Source: JBDNFP01 sp041689775 (GTDB taxonomy: Bacteria; Bacteroidota; Bacteroidia; Cytophagales; Spirosomataceae). From it: DNA of 15,622 bases. The stretch covers positions 1 through 15,622 of the forward strand of contig JBDNFP010000028.1 of NCBI GenBank assembly GCA_041689775.1. Direction: 5' to 3'. A program made the position numbers and the translations under genes. Position 1 is the stretch's first letter. Every line of letters starts with the position of its first letter. The notes below the pieces were generated by a model. That model was not told the origin of the DNA. It saw only the letters and a program-made list of their open reading frames with translations, and ran no database searches. This document shows, piece after piece, positions 13,331 through 15,622 of this stretch.

Positions 13331-15325
13331 TCAGTTTGACACTGGCGATGTGTAACGAACTGGCCGCCAACTATTATTAGACGGATTAATATCTGGTAAT
13401 TGATTGTCTGGATCGATCTGTACGCGACGGATCGGCTGCTCCGTTGCAGCACGGAATGTCCAGCTACCACCACGTTGCCAAACTTCAACGGGTAACTCCA
13501 CGCGTGTTTTTTTACCATTGGCTTCTTCCACCTCTATGGTAGCAGGCATTGCCCATTGATCAAGATTTTCAATCGTTATTATTGATCCTTTTTGGGGATT
13601 TTGTTCAACATAAACTACATCTTTAACGCTTTGATCCAGCTTATAGTTTTCAAAAAACCAGCCTTTCCAAAACCACCCAAGATCTTCACCGCTGGCATCC
13701 TCCATGGTACGGAAGAAATCGTAAGGCGTAGGATGTTTAAAGGCCCAGCGCTCCACATACTGGCGGAACGCATAGTCAAACCGGTCTTTCCCTAAAACCT
13801 GCTCACGTAGCATTTTTAGGCCGATGGCAGGTTTGTAATAAGCTTCAAAGCCAAGATTTTTGGTCTGTACAACGTCCGGAATTGTCATAATCGGGTCGGC
13901 GTCCTTTCGGAATAGTACCGGAGCTAGCCGATGCTGATCATCCATTTGATTACTTTTATACTCTCCGTTGTTGAAGGCATCCGTCGAAAGGGCATTGATG
14001 AAAGTATTGAACCCTTCGTCCATCCAGGCGTATTTACGCTCATTACTACCCACAATCATCGGGAACCAGTTATGCCCAAACTCGTGGTCAGTAACGCCCC
14101 AAAGGCTCTCTCCTCGATCTCCATGAGCGCAAAAAACAATTCCTGGATACTCCATCCCCCCTACAATACCAGCCACGTTGGTTGCTACGGGGTAAGAATA
14201 CTCGTACACATAGTTAGAGTAGAACTCAATACATCCTTTGACATATTCAGTGGAACGACCCCAGCCATTGGAATCGCCATCTTCTGCCGGATAAGCCGAC
14301 TGCGCCAGAGCTGTTTTTCCACTAGGGAGATTGATACGGGCGGCATCCCACACAAAGGCTTTCGAGGTAGCCCATGCAATATCTCTGGATTCAACGCAAC
14401 GGAACCTCCACGTGAGCGTTCCTGAGTTTTTAGGCCGCGAGTCAGCACTTGTTACCTCCTCAGCGGTCCGCACCATTACGGTCTGATCACTCTTAGAAGC
14501 CTGCTCCAAGCGGTTAATCTGAGTTTTTGTCAGTACATCCTTGGGATTTAGCAACTCTCCAGACCCGACCACGATATGATCCCAGGGGACCGTTACTGCA
14601 TATTCAAAATCACCGTATTCAAGGTAAAACTCTCCTGCGCCCAAATACGGCAGGGTATTCCATCCTTCAATATCATCAAATACGCACATGCGTGGGTACC
14701 ACTGGGCTACCTCATAGATCATCCCGTTTTTGGTTTGGAGGGTACCCATGCGGTCCGAACCGTACTCGGGTATTTTGAATGAATAGCCGATCTTGATTTT
14801 CAGAACCTCACCGTTGGCCCTTAATGGTTCGGAAAGCCGCACCTGCATCCGTGTATCATTCACGAGGTAAGAGGCGTTCACCGCTTTACCTTTTCCTTGT
14901 TGGATCGTTACGAACGATATAGCATTACCTCCTTCGAAGCCGGTATTGCCAAAGCGTCCTCCCGAAATGGGGGTGGTTTTACCGCCTCGTGAATCATCAT
15001 TAAAGGCATTTTGGTCCAGTTGAAGCCAAATAAACTCCAAGGTTTCCGGACTATTATTCTTGTAGGTTATTTCAACATCACCCCCTAGTGTTCCGTTGGC
15101 TTCATCAAGGGTAATATTTATTTTATAATCTGCCCGATTCTGCCAGTAACGAGGTCCCGGAGCACCGCCGCCGGTTCGGTATTCACTACCGGGCTGGAAA
15201 TTGAACAACGGGTGAAACAGAACGTGTGCATCATAGTTTGATTTATCACCTTCTTGGGCGAAAGAACTTAGGCTAACCAGCATCCAAAATACTAAGTAAC
15301 CTAAGCGCGTTATGGGTCTCTTCAT
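13331..15325 (-). CDS. Secreted M1-family zinc aminopeptidase
   Basis: The 664-residue product has a signal peptide (MKRPITRLGYLVFWMLVSLS, cleavage after about SFAQ) and is exported. The zinc site is complete: HEFGH (H414, E415, H418) and the third ligand E437, 18 residues on, in AWMDEGFNTF. A tyrosine pair in FEAYYKPAIGLKML (496-497) is the likely transition-state tyrosine. The substrate N-terminus motif, usually GxMEN, reads GGMEYPG (389-395) with Tyr in place of Asn. An N-terminal beta-saddle domain (about 65-260) precedes the catalytic core, and a beta-rich tail follows. This matches the Bacteroidota M1 metallopeptidases of the gluzincin group, which trim peptides for nutrition. No C-terminal sorting domain is seen. 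Its upstream region is limited by the insertion sequence starting within about 120 bases. Confidence 0.9.
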   Translation of the reverse strand: MKRPITRLGYLVFWMLVSLSSFAQEGDKSNYDAHVLFHPLFNFQPGSEYRTGGGAPGPRYWQNRADYKINITLDEANGTLGGDVEITYKNNSPETLEFIWLQLDQNAFNDDSRGGKTTPISGGRFGNTGFEGGNAISFVTIQQGKGKAVNASYLVNDTRMQVRLSEPLRANGEVLKIKIGYSFKIPEYGSDRMGTLQTKNGMIYEVAQWYPRMCVFDDIEGWNTLPYLGAGEFYLEYGDFEYAVTVPWDHIVVGSGELLNPKDVLTKTQINRLEQASKSDQTVMVRTAEEVTSADSRPKNSGTLTWRFRCVESRDIAWATSKAFVWDAARINLPSGKTALAQSAYPAEDGDSNGWGRSTEYVKGCIEFYSNYVYEYSYPVATNVAGIVGGMEYPGIVFCAHGDRGESLWGVTDHEFGHNWFPMIVGSNERKYAWMDEGFNTFINALSTDAFNNGEYKSNQMDDQHRLAPVLFRKDADPIMTIPDVVQTKNLGFEAYYKPAIGLKMLREQVLGKDRFDYAFRQYVERWAFKHPTPYDFFRTMEDASGEDLGWFWKGWFFENYKLDQSVKDVVYVEQNPQKGSIITIENLDQWAMPATIEVEEANGKKTRVELPVEVWQRGGSWTFRAATEQPIRRVQIDPDNQLPDINPSNNSWRPVRYTSPVSN

Positions 15326-15401
15326 TCTTTTAGTTAATTATTGATCGTAGTTTACAATACTCCGTTAAGGATTTTGGGTTAATATTTTGAAAATGTAGAA
15401 A

Positions 15402-15445
15402 AAGGCCGTAGGGTTACGTTGCAAAACCAAACCGACTACGACCTT
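15402..15445 (+). other. Imperfect hairpin immediately before a transposase start codon
   Basis: AAGGCCGTAG (15402-15411) faces CTACGACCTT (15436-15445) with one mismatch, and GGTT/AACC can add inner pairs after a small bulge. The right arm abuts the ATG at 15446. In insertion sequences such structures can damp translation of the transposase from outside transcripts, or the arms may belong to the element's terminus; I cannot tell which. Confidence 0.4.
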
Positions 15446-15622
15446 ATGAATACCGTTGAAACCATATTCACCTTACTATTTACAAATTTTCCTGAGACTG
15501 ACAAGTGGCAGCGTGATTTTTTAGTTGAATTATTCAATTCGTTGTTCAGCCGACAAGGGCGTTTTAATTTTGAGAACCTTGCCCGTTATTCAAAATATAA
15601 CGAGTTGACCCACCGCCGCCAG
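15446..15622 (+). CDS. Transposase, N-terminal part (IS4/IS701-like; partial)
   Basis: Fifty-nine codons are open from the ATG at 15446 to the window end. The sequence begins MNTVETIFTLLFTNFPETDK and contains a GRFNFENLARYS segment followed by KYNELTHRRQ. The pattern 'GR-x-N-F-x-N-L-x-RY-S-x-Y-x-E-x-T-x-RR' is what I recall from the start of DDE transposases of the IS4/IS701 group in Bacteroidota. The catalytic residues would be outside the window. The terminus of the element is not identifiable by eye; it must lie between the peptidase start (15325) and about 15402. Confidence 0.6.
   Translation, partial: MNTVETIFTLLFTNFPETDKWQRDFLVELFNSLFSRQGRFNFENLARYSKYNELTHRRQ

Noticed and set aside
13931..14425. 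164-residue plus-strand open frame opposite the M1 peptidase
   Set aside because: Antisense to the zinc-site region of a well-supported gene; long only because of codon composition.
1..15622. CRISPR array, tRNA, rRNA, toxin-antitoxin or defence island
   Set aside because: No regularly spaced repeats, cloverleaf-like segments, rRNA signature or small paired genes were seen on either strand by reading; this is a visual check only.

Overview
The window looks like chromosome from a Bacteroidota bacterium, most likely order Cytophagales (Spirosoma/Dyadobacter-like). The grounds are Bacteroidota-restricted families (DUF5606, secreted DUF1573, a fused alpha/beta E1 dehydrogenase), weak or absent Shine-Dalgarno sequences, and promoter-like elements of the Bacteroidota type (TTG, about 18-20 bases, then TAnnTTTG). 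This is inferred from family content and motifs; no 16S or other taxonomic marker is present.

Left edge (1-1435): a stack of dead or mobile DNA. The 5' end of an IS1-family element (1-139, minus) lies against the decayed transposase of an older IS1-family element (140-744, minus). That relic in turn adjoins the decayed 3' half of a HlyD-type secretion adaptor gene (745-1290, plus). The simplest reading is a nested insertion history. A perfect 36-bp palindrome closes this zone.

Core (1436-13330): ordinary-looking genes in short transcription units. They are a secreted DUF1573 protein (minus); a single-chain E1 alpha/beta 2-oxoacid dehydrogenase; a three-gene cassette (PglC-like phosphosugar transferase, PglD-like acetyltransferase, PglE-like aminotransferase) fit for making and membrane-loading a bacillosamine-type sugar for a surface glycan or glycoprotein; a periplasmic thioredoxin-fold protein (minus); the ribosome-assembly GTPase EngB; a DUF5606 protein; deoxyribose-phosphate aldolase translationally overlapping a GT4 glycosyltransferase; a KASIII-type ketoacyl synthase; and a secreted two-DTG aspartyl protease with a PDZ domain (minus). 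Several units end in clear stem-loop terminators.

Right edge (13331-15622): a secreted M1-family zinc aminopeptidase (minus). Its upstream region is cut short by the start of another transposase gene (plus, 59 codons visible), preceded by an imperfect hairpin. Insertion sequences therefore flank the window on both sides.

I see no CRISPR array, tRNA, rRNA, phage genes or recognisable defence system. The most informative observation is the layered insertion into the secretion gene. The sugar cassette, the nested hairpin near 13.3 kb and some active-site deviations are secondary points.
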